64,000 nucleotides of DNA. Source: Digitaria exilis. Taxonomy: Eukaryota > Streptophyta > Magnoliopsida > Poales > Poaceae. The notes below the pieces were generated by a model. The model ran no database searches. It was not told the origin of the DNA and saw only the letters and a list, made by a program, of their open reading frames with translations. The stretch is taken from positions 3,534,001 to 3,598,000 of the forward strand of contig JACEFO010001629.1 of the NCBI GenBank assembly GCA_015342445.1, written 5' to 3'. Both the position numbers and the translations under genes were made by a program. Of this stretch, positions 13,001-26,550 are shown one piece after another (the first letter of the stretch is position 1; every line of letters begins with the position of its first letter).

Positions 13001-16000
13001 TTTCCTCTACATAATATAAATTAAGGGATTAATGTGGGACAAAAATAGATATATGAAGTCATCACAACAAATTAAATATGTACAATGGGCAGAGCAGTTG
13101 AGCGAAGCAAAGTTTAAGTGTTATACTTCATTGGATATTGATAAGCCTATGTAAGTTTGGCCAACATTTAGTACACATAATTAATCACTCCTAGAGCATG
13201 CAGTCTGCTAGTATCATGCACATTATACAAAATGCTGGAGATAAGAAACATCTGTTTCAACTATGATAACAATATATACTGAAGTAAATATTGTACCTTC
13301 AAGTGGCAACATAAGCTCAAGAATGTAAACAACACCACCATGTTTGGCAGCAGCCCAGGCGAGCTCTGGGGTGATGGCTAAAGAATACAGTACTGCAAGT
13401 GCTCCATCCCTGCAAGGAGGATTGTAGTGCAGTATCTGAAATAGTAAAATGAGGCTCATCCTTTCTGCAACCATGGCCTCTAAACAAGCAGCATGCTTTG
13501 TCAACAGAGAAAGAACATTTAAACAGATTTGTGGGATGTTGCTTTCAGGGGGAACATGGAGCGCAAGGCATTCAAAAAGTGGAATCAGACGCTCCTTGGA
13601 AGTAAAAACAGCAGCCAAGCCTGGATTACTTGTCAGAAGATTCTGTAAAAAAAAAAGGTGGCATGCAATTCAGAAAATGTGTCTAGCAAAGAAAAGGTTA
13701 AGAAAGTACTTTGAATAGAAGTACCTGAAGTGATGTTAGCCCACTTTGGAGGTTTGTAATAACTTTAGAATCTTCATCAGTCCCTGTACTTTGTTTTTCG
13801 GATGAATCATCCATTTTTCCTTCATCAGTTGAATCACCAACTTCGTAATTCTCAGAGGTAGATGTATCAACAAGTGAAACATGTTCATGCATTGTACTAT
13901 CCTCCGAATTAAAAGAATTCCATTGTTGGACTAACTCTGCTATAAATTTAAGCAGAGCGATGCAAAATTCTTCCTGATCACTTATTTCAAAATCTGGCTG
14001 GTTGTTGTAAACTCTCAAGTATACATTACCCACATTCAATTCTTTTGATAAAGATTCATAGGTGAAAGATTGTGATTCTGTTAAATCATATGAACCGTCA
14101 GGGCCTTGACTAGCACGCTGCTGGTCTACAAATTTGAGAAGCTCCCCTCTGGTGGAAGAATTCCATATGATCTGAAACAAAAGCAAAGTCTTTTGAGCTC
14201 AAAATTATCTGTGCAGATAAAATCTAAGAGCAGTGTTTTTTGTGTAATAATTTTTTCATTATCGTTAGACACAAAGCAGCTTTTAATTGCACACTATAAG
14301 GCTATACACAGCATATACACATGAATGGTCAAACAGAAATTGGTTTTAGCAAAATACTTGCATAGTTGTGCCACAAGGAACAGAGTAGTTGCTCTCTATG
14401 ACAATCAAATTGGTGATGAAGCTAATAATGCACTACTGTTCTGGGAGTTCTGTGCATTCCTACACAAACATGTCGTGCATCTGTCAGACATGAACAATTA
14501 ATTAATTATATTCGCTCTCCCTATAATTCCCTAAACTGAGTGTGCGTGAACACACCACACTCTTGAAACTCAAGGTCGTGTGTGCAGGTATATTGGAAAA
14601 AAAATTAATTACATATGCATACACATTACAATTCCCTAAACTTCGTGTGGATGATCAGAAACCCTTAAGGCTTGTGCCATGTGCTGGTGTGTGCATGAGT
14701 AAATGATTATTGGCAAGCTGCTTAACATATTGCAGACCATGGTGATGACTAATATACAAGAAGCAAACATTTAAATGACATGTTCTTATATATTATGAAA
14801 TTATCGCAATGTTCTAGGCATAACAATTAAAATAGAACCAATTACCTCAGGTGACTCCAAATTTGAATTTAGATTTGATAATAGCTCTTTAGGTGGGTAG
14901 TTTCTCAGCATGTCAGCCAGCTTTGGGGTAAGAAGTGCCCTTAGTGCATTGTACGCGGATTTGTTAGATGGGCATGATATCTCATTGCTACTGACACCAC
15001 AAAGCCTAGATAAAGCCTCAATTGCATGGACAGCATGCAAATTTTTAGCAATTTGCACCCTTGCACCAACACCATGGGCCTCACTTGTCTCATTCTCTTC
15101 TGCTGTTGAATCGTATTGAAGCAGTAAGGGCAGCACATACCTGCAAGTACATTTCAATTAGTTACATCAGAGACACCTGTTTTCTCCTAATGCAGATCAT
15201 ATTTCACTTCAGTATCTATTTTCACATTGATTGAAGTAAGGATGGCAGGCAAGTACCATAAAAATCCAGCCCTTAGCAGAGCATCTTGCAATTCAGATGA
15301 CACTGAAATATTAGCAGCTGTCAGCAGCGCAGAATCCACAGCTGAGGAAACAAATTCAAGTTCTGTACAGTGCACAATATCCTCAACAAGGCCACCGAAC
15401 TTAAGAATCTCAACTCTTCCTGATTCAAACTGGCTGACAACGGAGAAGGTATGCATTATGTTGGTGACTATTCTTGCAGCTGGCTCATTCGCTAGTGTTG
15501 TGGGCTGAACAATGCACATACAGCGAGAAAGAAGTGTTGCCAACAAAGGTATACCACCGTCCCGTATAAGTTCCTCTCCATTTAATGAAGAAGATGCACA
15601 TCTAAAGAACATTACAAGAAAAACATCAGGTAATGGATATCCAATCTGAGTGAGCAGTTTCCAAGAAATGTGTAAACGTAATAAATTAATTCTGTATTAG
15701 CTTACGTCAGCCATATTAGCTCAGAAGCAGCTATCAGAAGAGGCGCCCTATCAGATGAAAGAAAATTGCTGTCATCCTTATCTACAGTAACTGCGTTTAG
15801 CAACATTGGATAACCAGCATATTTAAATGGCTCCAAGACATGTCCATATCTCTTGTACAAGATACATTGTGCCTTGAGCAAGAGTAGAAGTCTCCAGACT
15901 TGTGGTCCCTGCAATCCCTGCATACTTGCCTGCATGATAGATAATAGATTCACCATAAATAGTAACAATATGAAAACATGCCTTAATGACGCTTGCTATT

Positions 16001-19000
16001 TTGAACCACTACCAATTTGTAGAAAAAGGTATTAAAAAAAGCACAGAGTAAAAAAAATAGCTTAGCCAGTGACTTTAATCAAAAGGGCAAATCAAATAAA
16101 CAGTTTAAGCAACAAAAGGAGAAGGCACAAGCATGCATCAATGGCTAATAATTAACCATATGAACAAAGGAGCACCTGCAGTCGCTCATAGGCCTTTTGT
16201 ACAGCAACAAACTTCTCCCTTCCCTCAGGGTTCTTGTCTGGATGGTACTTTATTGCTAGCTTCCGGTATTGGCGTTTAAGCTTCTCCTCGTCGATGTTTT
16301 CAATTTTGTTAACAGAACTATTCGAACTTAACTCAGATGACTGCTTGCTACTACCATTCTCACCAAGCACAAGATCTTCAAGAGAAATCTCCAGTATCTT
16401 ACACGCCTCTTCTTCAGACAAATCCATTGGACGACGAGTAAGCTCTTCACGCCACATTACCAACAACGACTGCAAAAACTCCACATGTTCAACAATGGGC
16501 CAGTTAGGAAACCTAATCTCATCACATAGGTTTCGAAGGTAGTAACGATGGCACCACATCTCATCTTTCAGATTTGGGTAGGTCACAGGTGGCATAGGAG
16601 CATAATCATACAATGAATGGCAATGTTGTGCCAGTTTCTGAGGAAAATCACCCAGATGCTGCAGGACCTGCGAAAGGAAATAATATGAAAAATATAGCTT
16701 GAAAGGGGATTAAAATCTCAAGACTTGAAAGCAAATGTTTCAACAAGTAACAATAAACAGGTATAGGTAAAAGACCTGATGAATAAGGTTTCCTGCCCGC
16801 ATCTTGTGAGTCCATATAATCTCTGGTGTGTCAGAGTCAGACACCATTGCACCCGCAAAGGCAGAAGGGCCACTTCGTTCTAAGACATACAGCAAAGATT
16901 CTGGGAGCAGTCCACCTAGTACACTACGCTTTGCCAGAGGCAAAGATGAAGATACTGCTGCCTCTTCACCACCATGAAAAGCTTGATGCGTATGTGTGGC
17001 CGAAAATAGTTGTGCAATTGATAGAAGATTTGAACCAGGATACGCTAATGCAAAGTAAAAGGCTCCAGTACTATACAGTCGGACCATAGCTTTAGGGTTT
17101 CTTGTAACAATAGCCTTAAGCAATGAGGCAGCTCCTTCAACAATGCTTGGTTCCCCCGTAAGCATAACCTATGCAATTTCAAATTGTATTTCTATTGTCA
17201 GTATCATTGAAATTATTGGAAAGAAAGAGAAGAAAATAAATATGAAAAAAGAACATTCAAGGTCTAAATAAATTTATCAAAAATTAAAGCATGAATTTTA
17301 TTGGTATGAATGAATATCTTATCATAAAGACATCTGGCAAATGTGTGTACTTTATTGCTGATGGCTATACTGACAGGTTTACTGAGGAGTACTCCCTCCG
17401 TTCCAAATTATTAGTCATCCTAGGTGTCATTTTGAGTGTCTAAATTCATAACATCTTATATGAACCTAGACATACAACAACAACAACAACAACAACAACA
17501 TAGCCTTTAGTCCCAAGCGAGTTGGGGTAGGCTAGAGATGAAACCCAAGAAATAAAGCTCAAGGCTCAGGAACGTTGATAGCTAGTCTCCAAGCGCTCCT
17601 ATCGAAAGCTACCTCCTTGGAAATATGAACCTAGACATATACTTATCTAAATCCGTAGCATCTTCAATGAATCTGGTAAAAAGCCAGGATGACTCATAAT
17701 TTGGAACGGAGGGAGTACAATTTAGGGAATCCAATAATTTGAGGAAATGCTACCTATGTCACCAGACGAGCAGAGCTATTGTTCGCATTCTTTTTTGGCT
17801 ACTGGTGTATAAATCTATTAGTTACTGACACGTCTATTCTGTGTTTACCTAATCCCATTATTGAGTTTCAATCCACATGATAGAAATTGTTGTTTCTTTG
17901 GTCAATGAAATTATTGGAAAGAAAGAGAGAAGTATATCCCAAAATTTGAAAAAAAAAAAAGCATTGAAAAGCTTAATAAATTAATTACAAATTAAACCAA
18001 GAATTTGGTAGTATGAACAAAATTTATCATAAAGACAACTGATAACTGTATGTACTATACTAAGTTTATCATAAAGATAACTGACAACTGCATGTACTAT
18101 ACTGCTGATGGCTATACAAAAGGTTTAATAGGGAGTTGCAATTTAGTGACTATATATTTTGACGAAGTAAGCAGAGCTTAGTGACTGCATCTATTAAACT
18201 GTATGCATACAAATTTATTATTACTATCACTTCTATGTTGTGTTCATTCTATTCTCCATTATCCACTGATGGTAGAAATAGAAAACAAACACTTGAAGCT
18301 AGGGGAAACCTGGGCCACATGAGGAAGGCATCTTGGACTTGACAATATACGTTTCACCCTAGGAGTTGGAGTTACTATTTCACCTGCGTCATCAAGATCT
18401 GAGTGTGCTGACGCCATACTGTGTAGTATAGATAATGCAGCCTCCCCAATCTGTAAAAAAGAAATATATTTTCTTTGAGTCAAAGAATGTGCAAACAAAT
18501 TTATGAGAAGAAAACATGTGCTTGCTGATAGCTGACTACTGAAAAGGAGAAAAAAAATAGCAGGTTGGTGTGCATGTGTGCGAGCACGTGTTTGATCATG
18601 AGATGCAGATTCAATACCTGAGTAGGAGTCAGGACAGGTACCCTTACAGAAAGTGCCCAGCGTAGTTCCCGTATGTCACGTAATCTTTTCCAGTCAGACA
18701 TACCAGAAGCCCAACATTTTGTTGTCCAATCAATTGACTTCTTTGACCATAGCCTTCTTATTGCATCCTTTTCAAGTGGTCCGACTTGTGTTCCATCTTT
18801 ATCAATATACATCCACTCTTTTGAAGGTTCCATAAATGCAGTTGCTGCAATGAGGTTAGATTGCAAAGGAATAGCTGTCCGCTCAGATGTTTCATGCGCA
18901 ACTGTAAGCAAATCAACAGCCAAAACACAGCCTCCAACCAAAACACATGCTTCAACATTTGAAAGGTCATTCATCAAGGCCTACAAAAACAAGGAAAATA

Positions 19001-22000
19001 GAGGTAGAAGATTTCTCAAAATTTCAATGGTACGTCACATCATCAGACATACAAGTCATGTGTTCTTCAAAATATTGGCCAAAGTTAATGTATCCCAAAA
19101 AGACACTAGAGATTTATGGAATCTACTGCACAATACCAAGATATGACCACAAAGAAGATTCTTGTTATTTATATATCTACCATACTTATGTCATCTTACT
19201 ATAAAATAAGAAGAAATGACAGTACATAGCAACAAACCTTTAAAAGTAGTAGCAAACGATGCCTCAATGCCCTATCATCTGTTCTGTCTAAGAGAACAGT
19301 AATATGTGCAGTGCCATCAAAAGGTCCAATAACTTTATAATGTTGGTCATAAACTATGGACATTGCCCTTGAACAAAGTTCTCTAACAGAAGATCCTCCA
19401 CCTCCACCAAAGCCATCTAATCTTCCCATGTCACACCAATCATCTGATGAACCTAGCTCATCAGGAACCGCGCCATCCACTGTAAGACCAATATCTGCGT
19501 CACACAAAAACCGATGGTATAGAGCTCTAAAAAAGGCAACAGGATCACGAAGTGGAAAATCCTGTGCTCGATAGTTGCTCCCACTTTCAAGCAGCAGCCG
19601 CAAATAGTATTGCCCCACACAAACTTCTTTGAACAAGCTTGGGTAGCGAACAGAAAATTCGGCATAATTCCACGAAATTCGAGGTAAGTTGTCACTACCA
19701 CCAGCATCCTCAGTGGCCGAACCTCCAGGGACAATGTCATCAGTTCTTTCTTTCTCGACATCAAGGTTATGAACTTCAGCTTGTAATGCCTCCTTCAGTT
19801 CCTGTCTGGTGCGCTCATTCCATATCAAATCTGCTCTGTTGTGATCTAGACTGAAAGCCCTCCAAAATCCATACCAATTGCACAGGAGCCTGCCAGATCC
19901 CACAGGAGTGTTTTCCACCACAACTTGTGCAGGGACCGAAAAATCTGAATGCGATGAGCTGACAAGATTGCCATTGGCATTGGAATCCACTGAATAAACA
20001 TGTGAATCCAGCTGTGGCGCCCCAATTTGTTGATTATTTTCATAAAGAGCCTCAGGTACAGAACCAAGTGGAGTCGAAACTGCATGAGAAGGATTAATGT
20101 TTACACCTGCCAATGGGGAGTGGGTGGAGTACTGACCAACATGCATCTGATGTACCTCTGCCCCTCCATAAGTACCCGCACTGGTGTGCCTGAAGAGTTC
20201 CCCATCATCAACACCATTGGAGGATATTCCCTGTTCTTGTCCTGCCATACTTTTACTACCACGAGCCCTCCTCTGCTGCAGTATTCGTCTCTGCCTTCTG
20301 CTTAATGGTGCTTCGTCATATTGGCTCTGTGAATCTTCATCTGATCTTGTATGAAGATAAGCAACAAGTCCAGGAGGAAGTATTCTTGACAGCAAATCAA
20401 GTGCAGGTTGATAAGAATCAGCCCAAAGGGCAACAAGTTGTCGACTAACATCACGCCGTTCACCAGCAGGAAAGAAAAAAGCATTGAGCAAATGCCTCAG
20501 AAGAGCACCATCCTTCAGGGCAGCATCACGCATGGACTCTGCTGCTATAGCATCCTCCTCAGCAATTGTACGCATAATAACAGAAATAGTCTCTCGCACA
20601 CTTTCAGCTGGATGTGCAAATAATGCAAACAAACGACGGCGCAAACCAGCAACTTGGCGCAGTAGCTCAACAAAAGTAGCATGTTGGGTCGTTTCACCAT
20701 GAGGCTCGCAAAGCATAGCCTCAAGGACTTCCACAACGGACAGAGATAATAATGGTGAAACTGATATTGGCTTCAACCTGTTAACAAGGATCGGAACATA
20801 CATTGGCTGTGAGAACAATACAGACTTTGCATGCATGTAGGTGGCATGGGATTCTCCCCTTGTATCCATTAACATGGATGCATCACCAGGACCGCCACCA
20901 ATTAGCATAGCCACAAGTCCGGAAGCTTCAGCTGCCACTCCCTCTGAACCATTCCTAAGCAACCCCATTATTCTTGTAACAGCAGCAGGAAATGCCATCA
21001 CATGTGATGCCACACTTCTTGATGTAAGTAGCCTACGTAAGCAAGCAACAAAACCCATTATAGTTGCTGCTGCTTTGGGGGATGGAGGCGGAAGAGAAGA
21101 AGCATCAGTGGGAGCGCCAGGGTTTGGAAGGAGACTGATTAAGGCCATTAAGACGACTTCAGGTACTTCAATATTGACAGGCACTCCAGTGTACGGTATA
21201 CATGCATTGAACTCCCTTATTTTACGCCACAATCTGATTTTTGCTCCAGGAACAGTGTCAGATGATGCTACAGCTTCTTTAGCAGCTGCAGCTAAATGTT
21301 TTATGTGCATGGTAGCAGCCTCCATATCAACAGTACCATGATGGGGTATCTGATGATGGGCAACTCCACAAGGCGGATCTATCCGATGCCCAGGCATTGT
21401 TAACCTTGGTAGCACTGGGATTGCACGCTGTCTCTGAAAACAGCAAAAAGAAAGCAAATATGAGGCATAAGACAGTTGGGCGTGACAGAAAACTCATGCA
21501 ACATGACCCCATAAGCATAGATAAGGACTTTGCAGTTCGCACTCATCCACATCACACCTATTCCATGCTTAAGTTCAGGAAACTGAAGGACACAAGGAAG
21601 ATCAATCCAAATACTATAATGGAGCTGCATAATAGTTTACACCGGTTTGCTGGGCAGCAGGTCAAGATTTCACTGCTGACGTACAATTTATACAGATGTA
21701 TTATGTACAGAAGATGTGATTACGTCAAAATGGCAATGTTCTAGAGAAGCACACACATTAAAGAGGGAACACATATGGTCCCCTCCAAGTATTTTGGTCA
21801 TCGTACGCATGGAGTCTAGCGAGCATATTGGTGTTTGCAAATAAAAAGATGCTTCAGGTGTTACACATACATTTGAAACTGTACTCTTCATTATCTTCTC
21901 AAGTGTAACTGAATGAATAAAACAATAAACATTGAATCCTGCTGAGTAGTAAAATGCATCTTAGGTCCTAAACATGTACACACACTTGGGCTCCAAACTT

Positions 22001-25000
22001 AAGAATTGCATATTTGAAACCCTGAACTTGTTGTTATAAGTGGGCCAATAAAAGGTCCCAATTACAGCTCAACTACAACTCAATCTAGTCAAAGTTACAT
22101 GCTATTTGAAACTGCTGGAGAAAATGGATTTGGATTCTAAGTAATCTTTCATGGAGCAGCACAACTACAATAAGACATTTGTGGTTTAAATGCCATTAAA
22201 GCTGATCATTAGTCACCAATCACTGTAGGCATAATCCCCGTGCGCATTGTACTCTAACTAGGAGTTAGATATGGCAACAACTAGCAGTTAGATTATGCTA
22301 TAAATTAGTTGTTTAAATTGAGTTGGTATCTCTTTGGAGACAGAGTCCTAGATAAATTTTAATCCAGTCAATTCCAGGCCTCCCTTTAGTTGGAGTCTTA
22401 GTTTATTTCTAGGCTATATAGAGTTTCCAATATATTCAGAAAAGCTGCAGCTCCCACAGCACCAAAATTGTTCCCTGTTTTTCCGTTTCCAACATCTGGT
22501 GTGGTTTGGACCTCTGTTGACACACACACACACACACACACAAGTTTTGACACCTAAATGTGAATTCTTTAAGTCTAGGGGCCTATGCCACACTTCACTC
22601 ATGAACGAATGTATGCTGTCTTTTTTGTTGTTATAATGCATGGCGTAGTTGCGCTAAAAACCTACGTACAGCTGCCTGCTAAGTGCTAATCACATTAAAA
22701 CTATGGTGCTATAGATGAAGACAGAATATCCTCAAGTGGGGCGTAATAGATGGAACAGGCGGGAGGGGAGAGGGGGCAACAAATAATACCTGGGTTTGTA
22801 AAACATCCAGAACTGTTGCCAGTAGATTATCACGGGAAGTGCTTGCATATACCTGAGCGAAAACAAAGAAAAATTAGACGGTATTCCTTGTACTGGGATA
22901 GAGACCTGCATGCACACTTACATGAATCGGGCAGCCATCATTGAATTCAAATGCAAACATCTGCGGCTCTTCTGCAAATCGAACAAGGGCATTTACTGCT
23001 GAGAGAGGTCGTACAATGACAGCCTGGAAAGATAGTTCAATGAAAACAAGTAAGAACCTGGTATGCTGAAGATCTAGGGGAAATATCACAAGCAATCTAG
23101 GAGAAATGAATTCAAGGGAGAAACAGCGATGATGTGTAAACCCTAACACTCAAAGTTAACTGTCGTTTCTTCCTTTGCAAATGGCTAGAGGGGTGTAGGA
23201 TGTCCATATTATGTAATTTGGAAGAGTTTAACAATTCATAAAAACAAGGAGAAAATGTCTACCTCGTAGTTCTCTGGACGCCTTTCAACAAGTGAAGTGT
23301 CTGTAAGAACAAGCAAACGAGAAACAGAATCACCCTGTTCTCCAAGCCCACCCCTTGGTCCAACACCCAAACCTAAGCTCTCAATACTAGCAGTGCCATG
23401 TGCAGCGGAACGTAATCTTGTTACTGACCATTCTCCATGTCGAGATTCGGCAGCTCCAACTGCCTCCATAGCTGAGAAAGAAGTCCACAGGCAATTAAAG
23501 ATTTGGAGATCAAAATCACAGGCTAACAGGTACTAGACAAATCTCAGTGAGTTTTCAATCCTTTCATTGTACAAGATAATGTAGGATCAACAACAAGATA
23601 AATGTGGAGCTAAACCATGAAATGTGGGCTTAGACGATCAATCTGATGCTTGAAGGTGGCGTTTTACCTCATTCAGTTCATTTTATTACATATATAGAAA
23701 TTAAGATGTTGTGTAGCTACAGAAATATATGGAAGGAAAATTGTAAAGGATACCACCTAAAATGTTAAGAAAACATCAGATAAATATAGAAACACACCAT
23801 AATCTCAATATCATTCCCCAATAAAACACAGTACATGTAAAATTCACCATTCTGGGAGATACAGTGCCTACCTCTTTTTGATATGAAGTCGGCTGTTTTC
23901 ATTGACTGTGAATTGTCCACAGATAGTGATAATCCAATCCTTAATTTGGCAGTTTTTGTCTGAAAAAGATAGCTATTGTCAGGAAGTTCATAGAACTACA
24001 AAAAAAATATGTATGGCAAGGAAATATGGGTCGAACAAAAAAATAAGACGAGGTCAGAAGTTTGTACCAAATGAGATATGATTGCAGTGTTTGTAGTGCC
24101 TGAAGCAGCCATAAAAGCTTTTGACTTCCTACCATACAGAGGGCATATCACAAAGCCTCCACCTTCAGTAGTCTTCCTCCCATAGGTATCCCCCAAGAGA
24201 ACGATAGCAGGAGAATTCATATCTCTGAAGTCTAGGCACCAGCGCATATCACCAGAAGCCTCAAGGAGTTCTACACCCACTGAAGTGACCTTAAGTTTCT
24301 ACAGAATGTCCACATACAACAACAAAAGTATCAGATATCAAAATTGTGATGATTATATGACAATTTTTTTCAATGCAGCATATTGTGAATACATCATAAA
24401 AGATGCTCTCTGCAATCAGCTAGGTATTCAGACCATTGAAGTGACGCACTATAATCATCTATTTCTTAGCACAAGGTGGCACTAGTTGAACAGTAGCATT
24501 TGGTTTTCCAATTTTTCTTACAGCCAGAGAGAATCTCAAAAAATTGAGCAACGATTATGATTGTGCAAATATGCGGATACTCTTCAGGAAATCTGCTTGA
24601 ACTGATAACTATATAAACAAGGTATGTGGTGCTACGTGAGAATCTGAAGGAGGGAACAAATTCGATCAGCAATGTAGGCTAAGTACTTGATGAGATTGGG
24701 CATGGAAGCATCAACTATCAGTACAGAGTTGTACAATAAAATTACTTGCAGAAATTCTGCCTTGCATTTGTTTTCCACAGTAGCAAAACATAGTAGACAG
24801 TAGCAGGATGCGAAGTTGACAGGGGGGTTCAGGAAGGGAGGCGGGCTTACGAAAGGGGCCCACTCGTGGGTGCGTCGGCGGAGGTGGAGGACGGGGAAGT
24901 CGAGGGCGGGTTGGACCGGGCGGAGGCGATGGAGCTCGGTGAGAATCCCCGGGCGGAGTGGGGACGAGAAGCGCATGGGCTTGAACTTGCCGCGGGCATC

Positions 25001-25294
25001 GGTGCGGACGGCGAGTGTGAACTCGTCGGTGGCGGTGAGGGCCTCGGCGTGGTCGAACTCGGCGCCAGCGTCGTAGGAGTTGGTGAGATTGAGCGTGGTG
25101 GGGTCGAGCGTGACGACGCCAGAGGAGGCGATGCACAGGATCCGGCGGTACCTTCCCCTCCACGAGTGCTTGACGACGAAGTACCGGGCGAGGTACTCCG
25201 GCTCCTCGGGGGCCCCGGCGGGAGCGGGGGCGGCGGCGGAGGCCGCGGCCGAGGTGGCCGCCTCCGCGGCGGCGTGGCGGCTGGCGAAGTCCAT
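10072..25294 (-). CDS. GRV2: GRV2/KAM2: RME-8-type DnaJ endosomal trafficking protein, 22 exons
   Basis: Exons in transcript order: 25294-24851, 24298-24068, 23959-23872, 23471-23263, 23023-22922, 22852-22790, 21433-19238, 18980-18618, 18450-18310, 17168-16776, 16667-16176, 15929-15706, 15601-15257, 15140-14846, 14171-13725, 13642-13297, 13006-12663, 12575-12111, 11635-11511, 11114-10991, 10513-10445, 10287-10072. All introns are GT-AG, all phases close, and the total of 7,722 nt gives 2,573 aa, close to the ~2,550 of Arabidopsis GRV2. The start gives MDFASRHA before the conserved EPEYLARYFVVKHSWRGRYRR. A GYF_2-like segment lies near residue 1166 (KEWMYIDKDG...GPLEKD). The J domain is at about 1535-1574 with the Hsc70-activating HPD at 1552-1554, and large armadillo-like regions lie on either side. 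In the family this protein recruits Hsc70 on endosomes, acts in vacuolar sorting, and its loss impairs shoot gravitropism. No broken exon is seen. Confidence 0.96.
17392..17715. mobile_element. Stowaway-like MITE in GRV2 intron 9, carrying a nested SINE
   Basis: Inverted ends CTCCCTCCGTTCCAAATTAT and its complement at 17696-17715 are flanked by TA duplications (17390-17391, 17716-17717), which define a Stowaway (Tc1/mariner) MITE. Without the 148-bp SINE and its duplicated target the element is about 159 bp. Its position in the middle of a spliced intron suggests it is tolerated. Confidence 0.9.
17475..17622 (-). mobile_element. Au-type SINE with perfect 17-bp target duplication
   Basis: A (CAA)n run followed by CATAGCCTTTAGTCCCAAGC and GTTGGGGTAGGCTAGAG is the reverse-complemented 3' part of what I recognise as a grass Au-type SINE. 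In sense it would end in a (TTG)n tail, so it lies on the minus strand. ATATGAACCTAGACATA is repeated perfectly at 17458-17474 and 17623-17639, the long target duplication expected of LINE-driven insertion. The family name is from memory. The target duplication is seen directly. Confidence 0.75.
22521..22542. repeat. (CA)11 microsatellite in GRV2 intron 6
   Basis: Eleven uninterrupted CA units within the 1.36-kb intron between exons 6 and 7. It is likely polymorphic. Confidence 0.95.
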
Positions 25295-25756
25295 GGTGGC
25301 TAGGCTCGGGCCGGCATTAGGTTTCCGCCACCAGGGTAGGGAGGGGGAGGAGTGGCGCGAGTGAGTCGCCCCCAGCGCGGCGGCCGATCTCGAAGGGAGA
25401 CGAGATCCCCCCCTGATGCTGCCTCGCCGATCGCCGGAGGACCGTGTGCTCGCCGGCGCCGCGGCCGGATAATCGTTGCAGCGCGAGTTTTCGTGGTGCC
25501 TCCGATTGATTGACGATCGATCGGTTGGTTGGCTCCTTTTCCAAGATGTTTTTATTGAAATTTTCTGCGCGTCACCCAATTCCAAGCTGTTTCTCGCTTC
25601 CGATCTCTTCTTCCGTCTAACGTGGCCTTAATAATTAAGGCATCGCTCGTGGGGAGATTGGGAGAGGGATCGTTCAGGAACACCAGGACTCAGCAGAGAA
25701 CTGGCTTCCGTGTTTGGCTTCAGCACGATTGAGTAGCGTATTTTGTCGTTTTTAAA
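25295..25756. other. 5' leader and promoter region of GRV2
   Basis: GC-rich, CpG-rich DNA immediately upstream of the GRV2 start, as expected for a broadly expressed gene. The open frame continues upstream to 25585 but lacks family similarity before MDFASR, so that part is treated as leader. I see no TATA box. Confidence 0.5.
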
Positions 25757-26550
25757 AAAATGATAAAAAAAACAGATAGTATAACGAATATAAATGGGAA
25801 CTGTATTACCTGTTTTCCGGTCTCAATAGAGCGCCGTATATATGTGGAGGCTACATCAAAATTACTTCTCGATGTACTTGCTATTGATGAACAAGATGTA
25901 TGGTCTTTTTATCTTTTTTTTAAAAAAAATTACTAACTAATTAAAATATAAAAGCAAATATTATAGTTTTGGGTATTTTATAAAGTAATTTTAATTTTAG
26001 GAATTTATTAGGTTTTATACTCCCTCCGTCTAAAAAAGAATGCAATTCTCGCTTATCGAGGAGTCAAACAGTTTCAACTTTGACCAAATTTATATAAAAT
26101 ATATTAATATTTATGATATAATATAAGTATCATTAGATTTATTATAGAATATATTTTTGTAATTAAGTTATCTAGAAACATAAATACTAATACAATTTAG
26201 TATAGAGTTGGTCAAACATAAGAAACTTTGACCGATATGATTCTCATAGTTGTATTCTTTTTTGACGGAGGGAGTAACTAGTATGAAATGATAATGAAAA
26301 GTGCATGGCAATGGGTGTACGGAACACCATAGACTCACTAGAGCCGCCGTATATATATGCGGAGGCTACACCAAAGTTACTTCCCAATGTACTTGCTCTT
26401 GATGAACTCAGCAAGATGTATGGTCTTTTAACCTTTTTCCAAATAAAAACTAATCCATTTAAAAACAAAAATCTAAAAATAATATATTTATGGATAAACT
26501 GTTATAAAATAATTTTATTCTTATGAATTTATTAGCTTTTATAAATTGTA
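25757..26550. repeat. Tandem duplication interrupted by a Stowaway MITE
   Basis: Unit 1 (about 25757-26019) and unit 2 (about 26284-26550) share GCCGTATATAT, GGAGGCTACA, AATGTACTTGCT-like and GATGTATGGTCTTTT segments in order, and both end with a GAATTTATTAG stretch. The MITE at 26020-26274 lies exactly between the units. No coding function is seen. Confidence 0.75.
26020..26274. mobile_element. Stowaway-like MITE
   Basis: CTCCCTCCGTC at the left and GACGGAGGGAG at the right form perfect terminal inverted repeats with TA on both sides (26018-26019, 26275-26276). The 255-bp AT-rich interior contains AAACTTTGACC and its inverted partner, usual for Stowaway families. Confidence 0.92.

Larger units (their letters stand above)
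17208..18140. repeat. Direct duplication inside GRV2 intron 9
   Basis: Unit 1 begins near 17208 and unit 2 near 17905. Both contain AATTATTGGAAAGAAAGAGA, a TTATCATAAAGACA block and a GCTGATGGCTATAC block, in the same order. The units are clearly diverged. A Stowaway MITE (17392-17715) interrupts unit 1 only, so the duplication predates that insertion. Confidence 0.7.

Noticed and set aside
25295..25585. 97-codon upstream extension of GRV2
   Set aside because: Open by chance in GC-rich leader. Family similarity starts only at MDFASRHA (25294).
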